NCBI RefSeq assembly: GCF_034067285.1
Contig: NZ_CP139286.1
Coordinates: forward strand, 2,542,001 to 2,606,000
Source: Acinetobacter pittii
GTDB taxonomy: Bacteria > Pseudomonadota > Gammaproteobacteria > Pseudomonadales > Moraxellaceae
Reading direction: 5' to 3'
DNA length: 64,000 bases
The notes under the pieces are model-generated. The model had not been told where the DNA came from and did no database searches. It was given only the letters and a program-made list of their open reading frames with translations. Below, one piece after another: positions 45,297-53,126 of the stretch. The stretch's first letter is position 1, and each line of letters opens with the position of its first letter. Both the position numbers and the translations under genes were made by a program.

Positions 45297-46742
45297 ATGA
45301 AAATTATTTCTAAACCTCAACTTTTAAAAGACGTTGAATATAAACCAAGTAAATCTCTACAAGTGGGCAAAGAGTGGAGCTGGTTAAATCCAAAACATGC
45401 AAAATTTGACACAACTACTGTAGAAGGCACAGCGGTAGATAATCCAGCAAACTACTATGAAAGCTCGCTTTCTGATTGGCATACCTTTGACAGTTTAAAA
45501 GCTGATATTGAATGCGATGTGGTGGTTATTGGTGGTGGTTTATTAGGTTCATCTACGGCCTTACATTTAGCTGAACAAGGCGTAGAGACTGTTTTATTAG
45601 AAAAAAACCGCGTAGGTAGCGCAGCTTCTGGTCGAAATGGTGGACAACTCACCCCTGGTTTAGCTCGTTGGGAAGCCCAAGAAATGGCCGATCGCTTAAG
45701 CTACGAAGATGCCAAAAAACTCTGGCATTTTACCTCTACGGAAGCCATGCAGCTGATTGATGACATCTCAGAAAAATACCAGCTCAACTTTGACCGAAAA
45801 CATGGTCACATTACTGCTGCCGTTCATGAAGGACATTTAGTTGGTTTAACACAAGGCGCCGATGCACGAAAATATTTAGGTGAAGACCATACCCGTATTG
45901 TGGGTAAACACGAACTCATGGACTTTATTAAGTCTGACTATTACACAGGTGGTTTAATTGATGAGTTGGGTGGACAAATCCATCCTTTAGCTTTAAACCG
46001 CGGTTTAATTTATGGCTTTTGCAAAAATGGCGGTACTGTTTATGAACAAACAGAAGTCCTTTCAATAGAAGAAAAATCAGATGGTATTTATGTTCAAACA
46101 GCAAATGCCATCGTAAAAGCTAAAAAGTCTGTGGTGTTAGCAGTACACCATGCTTCTTTTAAACTTTTATCAGAGCAAAACAATACCACTATCCCTTTCT
46201 ATACTTATGTTGCAACGACTGCCCCGCTAGAGCTTGATACAAAAGAGCTTTTGCCATTTGGGCATCCAGTTTACGACACCCAGTTCCAGATTGATTACTA
46301 CCGTCCCGTGTTTAATAACCGCTTATTATTTGGAGGCCAAGGCACAGGAACATGCTGGGGTCCAGAGAAAACTTTAAATTATCTAGAGCATCGAATTCAT
46401 ACCGTGTTCCCGCAAATTAAAAATCTAGAAATGGATTTTGTCTGGAGTGGAACCACTGATTTAACCGTAAATGGTGCAGTCGATAGCCGTAAGTTTGGCA
46501 ATAAATTCCCAATTTATGCTGTTCACGGCTGGAGTGGTCATGGCGTTGCACAGACTGTACGTATTGGTAGAGCCATTGCGAATGACTTTGTTGGGCAATC
46601 TAACGATTTTGAAATGTTATCTAAAATTGATCATCAAAATATTATGTTTGGTCGTACCCTTGCCCCCGTTGTTATTCCACTCGCGAAAAGTATGTATGGC
46701 ATCGGTGCAATGATTAATCCGGGCAAAATGGTATCTTTCTAA
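45297..46742 (+). CDS. puuB: FAD-dependent oxidoreductase, gamma-glutamylputrescine oxidase-like
   Basis: The 481-residue flavoprotein has a GlyGly FAD-binding start at about residue 78 (CDVVVIGGGLLGSSTALHLAE), then SAASGRNGGQLTPGLARWEA of the DAO/PuuB family, and a C-terminal GWSGHGVAQTVRIGRAIA. PuuB oxidises gamma-glutamylputrescine to the aldehyde. A leader of some 45 extra residues precedes the segment resembling the E. coli start (NYYESSLSDWHTFDSL). AAGGAA precedes the ATG. Because puuA is not in the window, the true substrate may be another amine or D-amino acid. Confidence 0.75.
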   Translation: MKIISKPQLLKDVEYKPSKSLQVGKEWSWLNPKHAKFDTTTVEGTAVDNPANYYESSLSDWHTFDSLKADIECDVVVIGGGLLGSSTALHLAEQGVETVLLEKNRVGSAASGRNGGQLTPGLARWEAQEMADRLSYEDAKKLWHFTSTEAMQLIDDISEKYQLNFDRKHGHITAAVHEGHLVGLTQGADARKYLGEDHTRIVGKHELMDFIKSDYYTGGLIDELGGQIHPLALNRGLIYGFCKNGGTVYEQTEVLSIEEKSDGIYVQTANAIVKAKKSVVLAVHHASFKLLSEQNNTTIPFYTYVATTAPLELDTKELLPFGHPVYDTQFQIDYYRPVFNNRLLFGGQGTGTCWGPEKTLNYLEHRIHTVFPQIKNLEMDFVWSGTTDLTVNGAVDSRKFGNKFPIYAVHGWSGHGVAQTVRIGRAIANDFVGQSNDFEMLSKIDHQNIMFGRTLAPVVIPLAKSMYGIGAMINPGKMVSF

Positions 46743-46763
46743 TTTATAAAATAACCAGTTTTC

Positions 46764-46799
46764 AAAAAGGGATTCGTATAGTTTGTACGGATCCCTTTT
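46764..46799 (+). terminator. Terminator after the puuP-puuB pair
   Basis: AAAAGGGAT and CGTA pair with TACG and ATCCCTTTT around a 7-nt loop, each arm with one mismatch. The stem ends in a T run. Confidence 0.8.
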
Positions 46800-46887
46800 A
46801 TTTAGCTGAGTAAAATCCTTTTCAAACTAGGTTATCCCTAACTAATCTATTACAATAGCGCCAGCTTTTTTATTCAGCGCATATATT

Positions 46888-48246
46888 TTGAGCAATTCAT
46901 CTTCCCAATTAAAACGCGGACTTAAAAATCGCCATATCCAGTTAATTGCCATGGGTGGTGCTGTCGGGACAGGTTTATTTTTAGGCTCTGCACAAGTCAT
47001 CCAGTCTGCTGGTCCTTCTATTATTTTAGGTTATGCCATTGTCGGTTTGGTCGCATTTCTAATTATGCGCCAAATGGGTGAAATGATCGTAGAAGAACCT
47101 GTGGTTGGTTCCTTTAGTTACTTTGCACAAAAATATTGGGGCAAGTTCCCTGGTTTTTTATCGGGCTGGAACTATTGGGTGGTTTATATTTTGGTCGCGA
47201 TGACCGAGCTGACAGCCGTTGCTAAATATGTGCATTACTGGTGGCCCCACATTCCTGCTTGGATATCAGCCTTATTTTTCTTTGTTTTAGTCACGTGTTT
47301 AAACTTAGGCAATGTTAAGTTTTATGGTGAATCTGAGTTTTGGTTAGCCATTATTAAAGTTGCAGCGGTCATTGCCATGATCGTGTTTGGCTTATATTTA
47401 TTGCTTACCACAGGTAATGATTCTATCGCTAGCTTTGCAAACCTATGGCAGCATGGCGGATTTTTCCCACATGGGTTCTCGGGCCTATTTTATATGCTCG
47501 CCTTTTTAATGTTTGCTTTTGGCGGTATTGAACTGATTGGGATGACTGCAGCTGAAGCCGAAAATCCTGAAAAAAGCATTCCACAAGCCATTAACCAAGT
47601 TATCTTTCGAATCTTAGTTTTCTATGTGGCTTCGCTTGCTATCATTATGTCGCTCATTCCTTGGAATCAGCTTGACCTCGGTGGTTTAGATAAAAGCCCA
47701 TTTGTGATGATTTTTAGCCAGCTTGGTATTGGCTGGGCAGCGCATTTGCTCAACTTTATTATTTTGACGGCTGCACTATCAGTTTATAACAGCGGTATGT
47801 ACGCAAACAGCCGTATGTTATATGGCCTAGCAGTACAAGGTCACGCATCCAAAATTTTTACAAAAGTCAGCAAACAAGGGGTTCCAACGCCTGCTGTTAT
47901 CTTTTCTTCTATTCTGATTTTTGGTTGTGTATTACTGAACTATTTTATCCCAGAACAAGCTTTAAGCTATCTCATGTACATGGCTGTAGCTGCACTGGTT
48001 TTAAACTGGGCAATTATTAGCTTTACTCATTTAAAGTTTAAACACGCCATGAAGCTTGAAAATAAAGTTGCCAAATTCCCCGCTCTATTTTCACCCTTGA
48101 GTAACTATATTGTTTTGATTTTTATTGGCATGATTTTATACATCATGTGGACTCAAGGATTTGAAAAATCGGTGATTTTAATTCCAATCTGGATTACCTT
48201 CATGTTTGGACTATATAAATTTTTAAGTTGGAAAAAATCAATCTAA
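46888..48246 (+). CDS. Aromatic amino acid permease, AroP/PheP-like
   Basis: The 452-residue AAT-family permease matches E. coli PheP/AroP by eye in long stretches: RGLKNRHIQLIAMGGAVGTG, RQMGEMIVEEPVVGSF, GFLSGWNYWVVYILV, GIELIGMTAAEAENPEKSIP, SVYNSGMYANSRMLYGLAVQ. Phe, Tyr or Trp uptake is likely. The start looks like TTG, since no in-frame ATG precedes the conserved N terminus. It has its own terminator and is separated from the amine genes by another, so it need not belong to that pathway. Confidence 0.78.
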   Translation: MSNSSSQLKRGLKNRHIQLIAMGGAVGTGLFLGSAQVIQSAGPSIILGYAIVGLVAFLIMRQMGEMIVEEPVVGSFSYFAQKYWGKFPGFLSGWNYWVVYILVAMTELTAVAKYVHYWWPHIPAWISALFFFVLVTCLNLGNVKFYGESEFWLAIIKVAAVIAMIVFGLYLLLTTGNDSIASFANLWQHGGFFPHGFSGLFYMLAFLMFAFGGIELIGMTAAEAENPEKSIPQAINQVIFRILVFYVASLAIIMSLIPWNQLDLGGLDKSPFVMIFSQLGIGWAAHLLNFIILTAALSVYNSGMYANSRMLYGLAVQGHASKIFTKVSKQGVPTPAVIFSSILIFGCVLLNYFIPEQALSYLMYMAVAALVLNWAIISFTHLKFKHAMKLENKVAKFPALFSPLSNYIVLIFIGMILYIMWTQGFEKSVILIPIWITFMFGLYKFLSWKKSI

Positions 48247-48255
48247 TCTTTAAAG

Positions 48256-48282
48256 AAGGCTTATTCAAACAGGATAAGCCTT
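48256..48282 (+). terminator. Terminator after the aromatic amino acid permease gene
   Basis: AAGGCTTAT and ATAAGCCTT form a 9-bp stem with a 9-nt loop followed by TTATCATTTT. Confidence 0.8.
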
Positions 48283-48622
48283 TTATCATTTTACAGCTCA
48301 TTACCCTAAGTAACTTCAGAAAATCTACTCAAAAAACCCTTCACATTCTATTCATCATTATTGAAATGTTCTTTGCTAGACACACTGATATGTAAGCCTT
48401 AGTCATTCTAAACATTGGTATTTAATGAGATAATTATTAAAGTACAAGTGTTTACATGATCTATAAATATTTGTGTCAATGTTCAGCTAAAATCAAAGCA
48501 GACCAGTTATCGTTGCAATCACTCAACAGGCAAAAGATACTCCATCGTAAGACAGGTTCTTTACCCACTTAAATGATTTAGCGCCGTACTGTGTCTCTCA
48601 ATGATGAAAGACAGGAAATTTT
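48283..48622. other. 340-base gap without a gene
   Basis: No coding frame of note on either strand. The stretch is AT-rich and presumably contains the promoter of the zinc-ribbon gene that follows. CAGGAAA (48612-48618) is that gene's ribosome site. Confidence 0.5.
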
Positions 48623-48982
48623 ATGGAAAAAGCTCTGCAATGTCCTAAGTGTGGTTCTACAGAAATTGAAGCACGTGACCATGACAAATTACTTAGAACA
48701 ACTGGTGGTGTTTTACTGACAGCTGCTGGCACAACTGCAGGTACGGTAGGTGGTGCAGCAACTGGCGCGACTGTTGGAGCAGCTATTGGTACTGTTGCTG
48801 GCCCTTTAGGCGTGATTGTTGGTGGAACTGTAGGGACTTTTGTTGGTGCCATTAGTGCAGGAATTACTGGCGGTGTCGTTGGTAATATTTTTGGTAAAAA
48901 AGCAGGCGTGATGATCGATAAAAATATTTTTCAAGACTATCGCTGCTTGAAATGTAATTATCGTTTTAAGCAAAAGAAGTAA
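48623..48982 (+). CDS. Small glycine-zipper protein with split zinc ribbon
   Basis: The 119-residue product starts with CPKC (residues 8-11) and ends with CLKC (about 109-112), so the two halves of a zinc ribbon sit at opposite ends. Between them lies about 75 residues of Gly/Ala/Thr/Val with repeated GxxxG patterns (TAGTVGGAATGATVGAAIG, VGGTVGTFVGAISAG), able to form a tight membrane hairpin. I do not recognise a named family. The gene is alone, convergent with the lipoprotein operon. The glycine-rich frame on the opposite strand is a shadow. Confidence 0.7.
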   Translation: MEKALQCPKCGSTEIEARDHDKLLRTTGGVLLTAAGTTAGTVGGAATGATVGAAIGTVAGPLGVIVGGTVGTFVGAISAGITGGVVGNIFGKKAGVMIDKNIFQDYRCLKCNYRFKQKK

Positions 48983-48992
48983 AACGAATTAA

Positions 48993-49023
48993 GCCGGAGA
49001 ACTAGTTGCTCTAGCTCTCCGGC
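48993..49023. terminator. Long GC-rich hairpin between convergent genes
   Basis: GCCGGAGA-ACTAG pairs with CTAG-CTCTCCGGC at 12 of 13 positions around TTGCT. It lies between the zinc-ribbon gene and the lipoprotein operon and probably ends both transcripts, though T runs are short. Confidence 0.65.
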
Positions 49024-49059
49024 GTAACCAAAAATTTATAAACCAGCTGGAATAATAAT

Positions 49060-49737
49060 TTACTTAGCTACTCCATCTTGTTGATACTTTGGTGAACGTG
49101 GACCATATAACAACCCCATACCCGGATTATAATTAGTCGGGGTAAAAAGTTGAGTATTTACCATGCCTGCTAATGGATAAGCGCGGTCAGTTAAGCTGCC
49201 AGCAATCTGTTCCACTAAAGCACCAACGACCATTCCGATTAAACCCGAATTACCATTATCACTTCCTTGAACAAGTTTTTTCTCACCTGTCCAAATCACA
49301 TCTCCAGTTTTTAAATCAACAAGCTTTGCATCAACACTAACTGTAGCCACACTTTGAACCACTTGATATTTAGTACCATATTCTTTAATTCGAATATATA
49401 AAGCAGCATCGGCGCCAAAAATCTCTTGCAACTTCTGAGGTGCAATTGACTGTGCATCACTGCCATTAGTAACACCATTCTCTTTAAACATATTGTCTAC
49501 AACAGAGATGGGAAAAACGTAATAACCAGCTTCCGCTACAGGTGCCACTACAGTAGGCCAATAACTATAAGTCGCTTTTACATCTGGTGAATCATTGACT
49601 GGCGGTAATACCAAAATCGATTTTGGCATATGAGCTTTATAAGCTGTAATATCTTTATTAGGTGATGGAGTAACAGCACAGCCCGTAAATGCAAGGCTAG
49701 AGATGACCAAACCAGCAATTAAAAATTTCTTAATCAT
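49060..49737 (-). CDS. GNA1162/DUF799-family lipoprotein
   Basis: A 225-residue lipoprotein (FTGC lipobox, Cys near residue 20). The body fits the GNA1162 family: KSILVLPPVNDSPDVKATYSYWPTV, PVAEAGYYVFPISVVDNMFKENG, GADAALYIRIKEYGTKYQV and DLKTGDVIWTG. GNA1162 of Neisseria is a surface vaccine-screen antigen with a TolB-like fold. The gene is last of three lipoprotein genes, its ATG overlapping the stop of the one before by four bases. The trio is conserved in many Gram-negatives; the joint function is unknown. Confidence 0.85.
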   Translation of the reverse strand: MIKKFLIAGLVISSLAFTGCAVTPSPNKDITAYKAHMPKSILVLPPVNDSPDVKATYSYWPTVVAPVAEAGYYVFPISVVDNMFKENGVTNGSDAQSIAPQKLQEIFGADAALYIRIKEYGTKYQVVQSVATVSVDAKLVDLKTGDVIWTGEKKLVQGSDNGNSGLIGMVVGALVEQIAGSLTDRAYPLAGMVNTQLFTPTNYNPGMGLLYGPRSPKYQQDGVAK

Positions 49738-50102
49738 GATTTTGTATACTCACCCTTAGCCTTCATTTTTTGCAATAAGCGATCCATTAAAACTGTAGAT
49801 TCTGGATATACTTGTTTTTCAAGCTGGAAATACTCAATTGCTTTTTGAGAATTATTTTCTTGCAAATACAATAATCCCAAATGAGCATATAAACCTGGTG
49901 GAACAGCTAAGCCCTTACCTTTTGTTTGTTCAATTTCAGCTTCTAATTTTGCGATTTGCGTACTTGGCGTAGCTTTTTCAGGTGCGTTATACATCAAATA
50001 GGTTTGATGAGTATAAGTTCCCCAATTATATAAAGGCTGAGGACCAGCGGCACAACCAACCAATCCTATAGCAAGAAAACTGCTCAAAAGAATTTTTTGC
50101 AT
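49734..50102 (-). CDS. DUF4810-family lipoprotein
   Basis: The 122-residue product has a lipoprotein signal (LVGC, Cys near residue 17). It continues with YNWGTYTHQTYLMYNAPEKA, the typical DUF4810 start, and a short helical TPR-like part (GLYAHLGLLYLQENNSQKAIEYF, residues about 82-104). It is the middle gene of the lipoprotein operon and overlaps the next by four bases, so equal expression is likely. Probably periplasmic and outer membrane-anchored. Confidence 0.85.
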   Translation of the reverse strand: MQKILLSSFLAIGLVGCAAGPQPLYNWGTYTHQTYLMYNAPEKATPSTQIAKLEAEIEQTKGKGLAVPPGLYAHLGLLYLQENNSQKAIEYFQLEKQVYPESTVLMDRLLQKMKAKGEYTKS

Positions 50103-50119
50103 TTAACAAATATCCAAAA

Positions 50120-50791
50120 TTATTGAACAGACCAACGGTTATTTTGAATATCTGTTACTAGATTATTAACTGCTTCACGAACAGCTAAATCGAGTACTTT
50201 GCCATTTAAAGTAGAATCATAAGAAGCTGTAGAACCAAAACCTAATACTTCACGAGCTCCTAGTGCATATTCACCAGCGCCTTGTACGGAATGCACAACT
50301 TCTGATGTTTTAACATCAACAATATTTAAATTAACTTTTGCATAAGCAACTTGCTGTTTACCACGCCCTAAAATACCAAATAATTGTTGATCGCCTACTT
50401 CTTTTCGACCAAACTCAGATACATCACCAGTAATAACGTAACGAGCGCCCTTAATAGCTTGATTCGTATTGCTATAACCTACTTCTTGTTTAATTTCAGA
50501 TAAATTATCGCGATTTAAAACTGTAAAATAACCAGTTTGCTGTAAATGTGTCTCAAGAATAGTTTTTGCTTGTCCGCCTAGACGGTCTACATTATCAGAG
50601 AAAACACCTCTCATATAACTAGAGCGATTATCAAATTTACCAATAGAAACTGGAGCTTTTACTCCATTATATTTAATTTGTGTTGTTGCTACAGCCACTT
50701 GCGGGCTTTGTATCGTTCTTGAAGTTTCAGTAGTTGAACATGCCATTAAACTGAAAGAACTCAAAGTAGTAATGATTAATATTTTTTTCAT
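50120..50791 (-). CDS. CsgG/HfaB-domain lipoprotein
   Basis: A 223-residue lipoprotein (LMAC, Cys near residue 18) with a CsgG-type domain: VSIGKFDNRSSYMRGVFSD, LETHLQQTGYFTVLNRDNLSEI, KGARYVITGDVSEFGRKE and VNLNIVDVKTSEVVHS. CsgG itself is the curli export pore, but no curli genes occur here and the protein lacks clear transmembrane barrel extensions, so it is more likely an envelope assembly partner of the next two lipoproteins. Confidence 0.83.
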   Translation of the reverse strand: MKKILIITTLSSFSLMACSTTETSRTIQSPQVAVATTQIKYNGVKAPVSIGKFDNRSSYMRGVFSDNVDRLGGQAKTILETHLQQTGYFTVLNRDNLSEIKQEVGYSNTNQAIKGARYVITGDVSEFGRKEVGDQQLFGILGRGKQQVAYAKVNLNIVDVKTSEVVHSVQGAGEYALGAREVLGFGSTASYDSTLNGKVLDLAVREAVNNLVTDIQNNRWSVQ

Positions 50792-50910
50792 AGTTACTCT
50801 ACAACAATCACAAAATACAAAGAATATATATTATATACAAAAAGATTATCGAACAATTCAATAATGTAACCATTAAGTAAAAAGTATATTTTCTGAACTT
50901 CTATTTAATA

Positions 50911-50939
50911 AAAAAACTCCTATTTTATAAGAGTTTTTC
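50911..50939 (-). terminator. Terminator downstream of the TetR-type gene
   Basis: On the minus strand AAAAACTC and GAGTTTTTTT form a stem around an 11-nt loop. It lies between the TetR gene and the lipoprotein operon, about 140 bases after the TetR stop. Confidence 0.6.
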
Positions 50940-51079
50940 GAAGTTAGTTGCAGTGATATATGTCTGTAATCATTTTAAGTAATTTTAAAAAATATTATAA
51001 ATACAGGAATAAAGCGAGTAACGATTTTTTCTGGCTTTACATCTGATTTTTAGTATCTTTTCTTAATTATGCCCTCACT

Positions 51080-51637
51080 TCATTTACCCAAAGAAATTAG
51101 AAAATATTCCAATAACCGCTCTCTTTCATCGGGTTTGTTTGGGTCTAAAAGCTGAACCATGGCCCCATCAATTACAAACAAAAACATATGCGCCTCTTGT
51201 TTTGAGGCATTTGGATGGCTCGTTAAAAGCAATTGATAGATTTCATTAATCAGCCAGTTTCGATAGTCAACAACGACCTGATAGGCCTTTGGATACGTTT
51301 TCGCTATCTCGAAAATAGCTTTAAATGGCAAATGATAGAGTCCGTCTAAGTCGGCATGTAAAAAGTAAAGTTTGCGAAGCTTTTCAAGCAGCGTTAAATC
51401 TTTTTGAACATAGATAATTGAAAGCACCTCATGTTTAAGCCCATCTTTTTGAAAGGTTAGGCTCATTTCAATAAGTCGTTCTTTTGAATGAAAGTAATTA
51501 TAAAAAGTTGCTTTTGAAGTTTTTGAAGATTCAAGTATGCGGTCCACTCCGACTTTATGAAAACCATATTTATTAAACAAGAATCTTGAAGTATGAAGCA
51601 CGCTTAAAGCACGAAATGGAAGATCTGAATGTGGCAT
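51080..51637 (-). CDS. TetR-family regulator
   Basis: The 185-residue protein has an N-terminal helix-turn-helix in the order TSRFLFNKYGFHKVGVDRIL, SSKTSKATFYNYFHSKERLIE. The remaining 130 residues are helical and ligand-binding with no recognisable subfamily. I start at 51637 (MPHSDLPF); the open frame runs to 51730 but the extra residues are hydrophobic and unlike TetR. No obvious target gene diverges from it: what lies upstream is a phage-like remnant. It may be global or act at a distance. Confidence 0.78.
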   Translation of the reverse strand: MPHSDLPFRALSVLHTSRFLFNKYGFHKVGVDRILESSKTSKATFYNYFHSKERLIEMSLTFQKDGLKHEVLSIIYVQKDLTLLEKLRKLYFLHADLDGLYHLPFKAIFEIAKTYPKAYQVVVDYRNWLINEIYQLLLTSHPNASKQEAHMFLFVIDGAMVQLLDPNKPDERERLLEYFLISLGK

Positions 51638-51834
51638 AGTTTTTACCGTTATAAAATTCTTGTTGTAAGTGAGATACTTTTTTGGGAGAAAAAAAGGCAT
51701 AGCAAAGCCTATAAAGACTGTGCTTGGCACATCTCAAGTTTTATTGTTGCTAAGTTTTAATCGTGACGATTTAAAGCCTGAAAACCTTTAGGTAATCAAA
51801 CTGCTTTAACGTTTAAGTTGTGTCGATATAGACT

Positions 51835-52097
51835 TTGGCAAAGGCTGCCAAGAAATAATGAATGTGCAAAGCCAACTCCTTTTTATTGGGAGTTCTGCCA
51901 AGTCATTAAAATTATGGTGGCAGAACGAAAGGGGGTTCGCAGACTGGAAACAAAGGAACCAGCACACCCGAGGGTGTCCCCCTTCCGCCCTACCGTAGAG
52001 AAAAAGGGGGCGAACGAGTTCCCGACACACAAAATAAGAATTTTGCATATCGACTTTGTTTTCACGGTCTGCGACAACCGACTGGCAATGTGGCCAG
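51835..52097. other. Hairpin-dense GC-rich patch
   Basis: This stretch is clearly richer in GC than its surroundings and carries at least six inverted repeats: TTGGCA/TGCCAA (51835-51851), AACTCC/GGAGTT (51874-51894), TTCTGCC/GGCAGAA (51893-51925), ACACC-CGAG-GGTGT (51964-51977), CCCCCTT/AAGGGGG (51978-52010) and CTGGC/GCCAG (52082-52097). It could be a structured RNA, for example a phage immunity RNA, or the coding remnant described in the next entry. The whole 51638-52279 interval holds no other gene. Confidence 0.45.
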
Positions 52098-52149
52098 CAG
52101 GCAAAGAATAGTGCTCTACCCTTTTACAGTCAAGCACACAAAATGACAT
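51883..52149 (-). pseudogene. Ash/Icd-like phage small protein remnant
   Basis: The minus-strand frame of 88 residues contains STVGRKGDTLGCAGSFVSS and a further R-T-P-F-R-S-A-T, a pattern that recalls the Ash/Icd-like small proteins of P4-type prophages (VGRxGxPxGWPxSFVxG, then TPVWAT). A plus-strand frame over 51818-52111 is also open, so the coding strand is not certain. No integrase or other satellite gene is nearby, so a leftover fragment is most likely. The likeness is by eye and weak. Confidence 0.3.
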
Positions 52150-52279
52150 TTGCTTTAAATTAGATCATTAAAAAGTAAGGATAAATAATGAATGAGTTAT
52201 TGTTAAAGTGGGGTTTATAAAGGGGTGAAAATTTATATAGATATATTATTTTAGGTGGGTAAATATAGAATATAAAAGA

Positions 52280-52561
52280 ATGGAAAACGATGAAATGAAA
52301 ATATCTTTATTAGATGTACAAGAAGTATTCAATGATCTGTTAAACCATAAAATCAGCCGAGAGGATGCTGAAGAATGGGCAAGAAAAAGAATGAATGCAC
52401 TGGATAACCAAGACTTACTTTTTGATCCTCCGATTAAAGAGGAGCTTCTTTGGAAAGCGGTAATATATTTGAGTGGTGTTGGATTAAAAATATCTCCTAA
52501 TAAATATATGGAAGATGAAATTGGCATTAAAGAAATGTTTAGTACTTATTGGAATCAATAA
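52280..52561 (+). CDS. Small acidic hypothetical protein, immunity-like
   Basis: The 93-residue product is soluble and helical: LLDVQEVFNDLLNHKISRED, AEEWARKRMNALDNQD, LLWKAVIYLSGVGLKISPNK, then YMEDEIGIKEMF. The pattern of xISREEaxxWA followed by LSGxDLKxSPxxYLxxxxDI recalls small proteins often found next to polymorphic toxins. I do not know its function. An internal ATG at 52295 could be the start. It is the only plus-strand gene in this low-GC block and has no toxin partner in view. Confidence 0.55.
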   Translation: MENDEMKISLLDVQEVFNDLLNHKISREDAEEWARKRMNALDNQDLLFDPPIKEELLWKAVIYLSGVGLKISPNKYMEDEIGIKEMFSTYWNQ

Positions 52562-52610
52562 GTTTTTTAACGAAAATTTATACCCCAAATTATAAGATAA
52601 TTAAATTAAA

Positions 52611-52672
52611 ACAACATTCTAAATAAAAAAAGCTAAGCCCGATAACCGTGACCTAGCTTTTAAAAATAATTT
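52611..52672. repeat. Direct repeat copy A with terminator
   Basis: About 62 bases closely match 54604-54665 in the same orientation, with some eight differences. It contains the hairpin AAAAGCTA-GG / CTTAGCTTTT and ends in a T run on the minus strand, so it terminates the small secreted-protein gene at 52681. Confidence 0.7.
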
Positions 52673-52680
52673 AACAGGCT

Positions 52681-53052
52681 CTATCTAGAAAATTTATGGT
52701 CTTTAGGAAGTGGAGCATTACATGGCTGATCCGTCTTTACATCGACCATTTTCACAGGCCCATCGTTGTAGATTGTTACCTTACAGCCTTTTACGACATA
52801 TTCCTGTTGAATGCCACCGTACATTTCATCCTCAGAAACAGCAGATGCAACATCACACGCATCGTCAGCACGGCATATCGCCTCTTGCCCACCAACCTCT
52901 ACAGCTTCTGCTCCAGCAGCTTCCATTGCATCTACAGCACTCTCCTGTAATTCAGCATCTACAGCCTGTATCTTTGCAGCATATGTATTTGAAAGATTCA
53001 TCATAAGAAAAATTGCAAGAAATAACTTACTACAGTGATTTATTAAATTCAT
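52681..53052 (-). CDS. Small secreted cysteine-containing protein
   Basis: The 123-residue product (from the ATG at 53052; an ATG at 53061 adds three residues) has a clear Sec signal peptide ending NTYA-AK near residue 26. The mature part is acidic and Ala-rich (ESAVDAMEAAGAEAVEVGG) and has four cysteines in CRADDAC, GCKVT and QPCNAPL, which could form two disulfides. No family recognised. It is downstream of a barstar-like gene on the same strand but separated by about 75 bases. Confidence 0.55.
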   Translation of the reverse strand: MNLINHCSKLFLAIFLMMNLSNTYAAKIQAVDAELQESAVDAMEAAGAEAVEVGGQEAICRADDACDVASAVSEDEMYGGIQQEYVVKGCKVTIYNDGPVKMVDVKTDQPCNAPLPKDHKFSR

Positions 53053-53126
53053 AATTATCATCCATCAGGTCAGTATTCATAGAATGCATTACTCACTATC
53101 TTCTTTTTTTAAATTTTCTCGACTGT

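Noticed and set aside
46790..46797. GGATCC in the puuB terminator and another within fadH near 58130
   Set aside because: Neither is within a 10-bp or longer TGGATCCA palindrome or near a promoter; they are chance matches.
48598..48852. Pro/Val/Ala-rich minus-strand frame
   Set aside because: It is the mirror of the glycine-zipper coding sequence; repetitive composition explains it.
50120..50791. Curli secretion pore CsgG
   Set aside because: Only the general CsgG domain fits; no curli subunit or accessory gene occurs here and the partners are DUF4810 and GNA1162 lipoproteins.
51818..52111. Plus-strand 97-residue frame in the hairpin-rich patch
   Set aside because: Its openness follows from overlap with the minus-strand frame and the GC-rich repeats; no start signal and no family recognised, so I list only the minus-strand remnant at low confidence.
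52696..53038. Three overlapping plus-strand frames
   Set aside because: All are antisense shadows of the small secreted-protein gene, which has a clear signal peptide.
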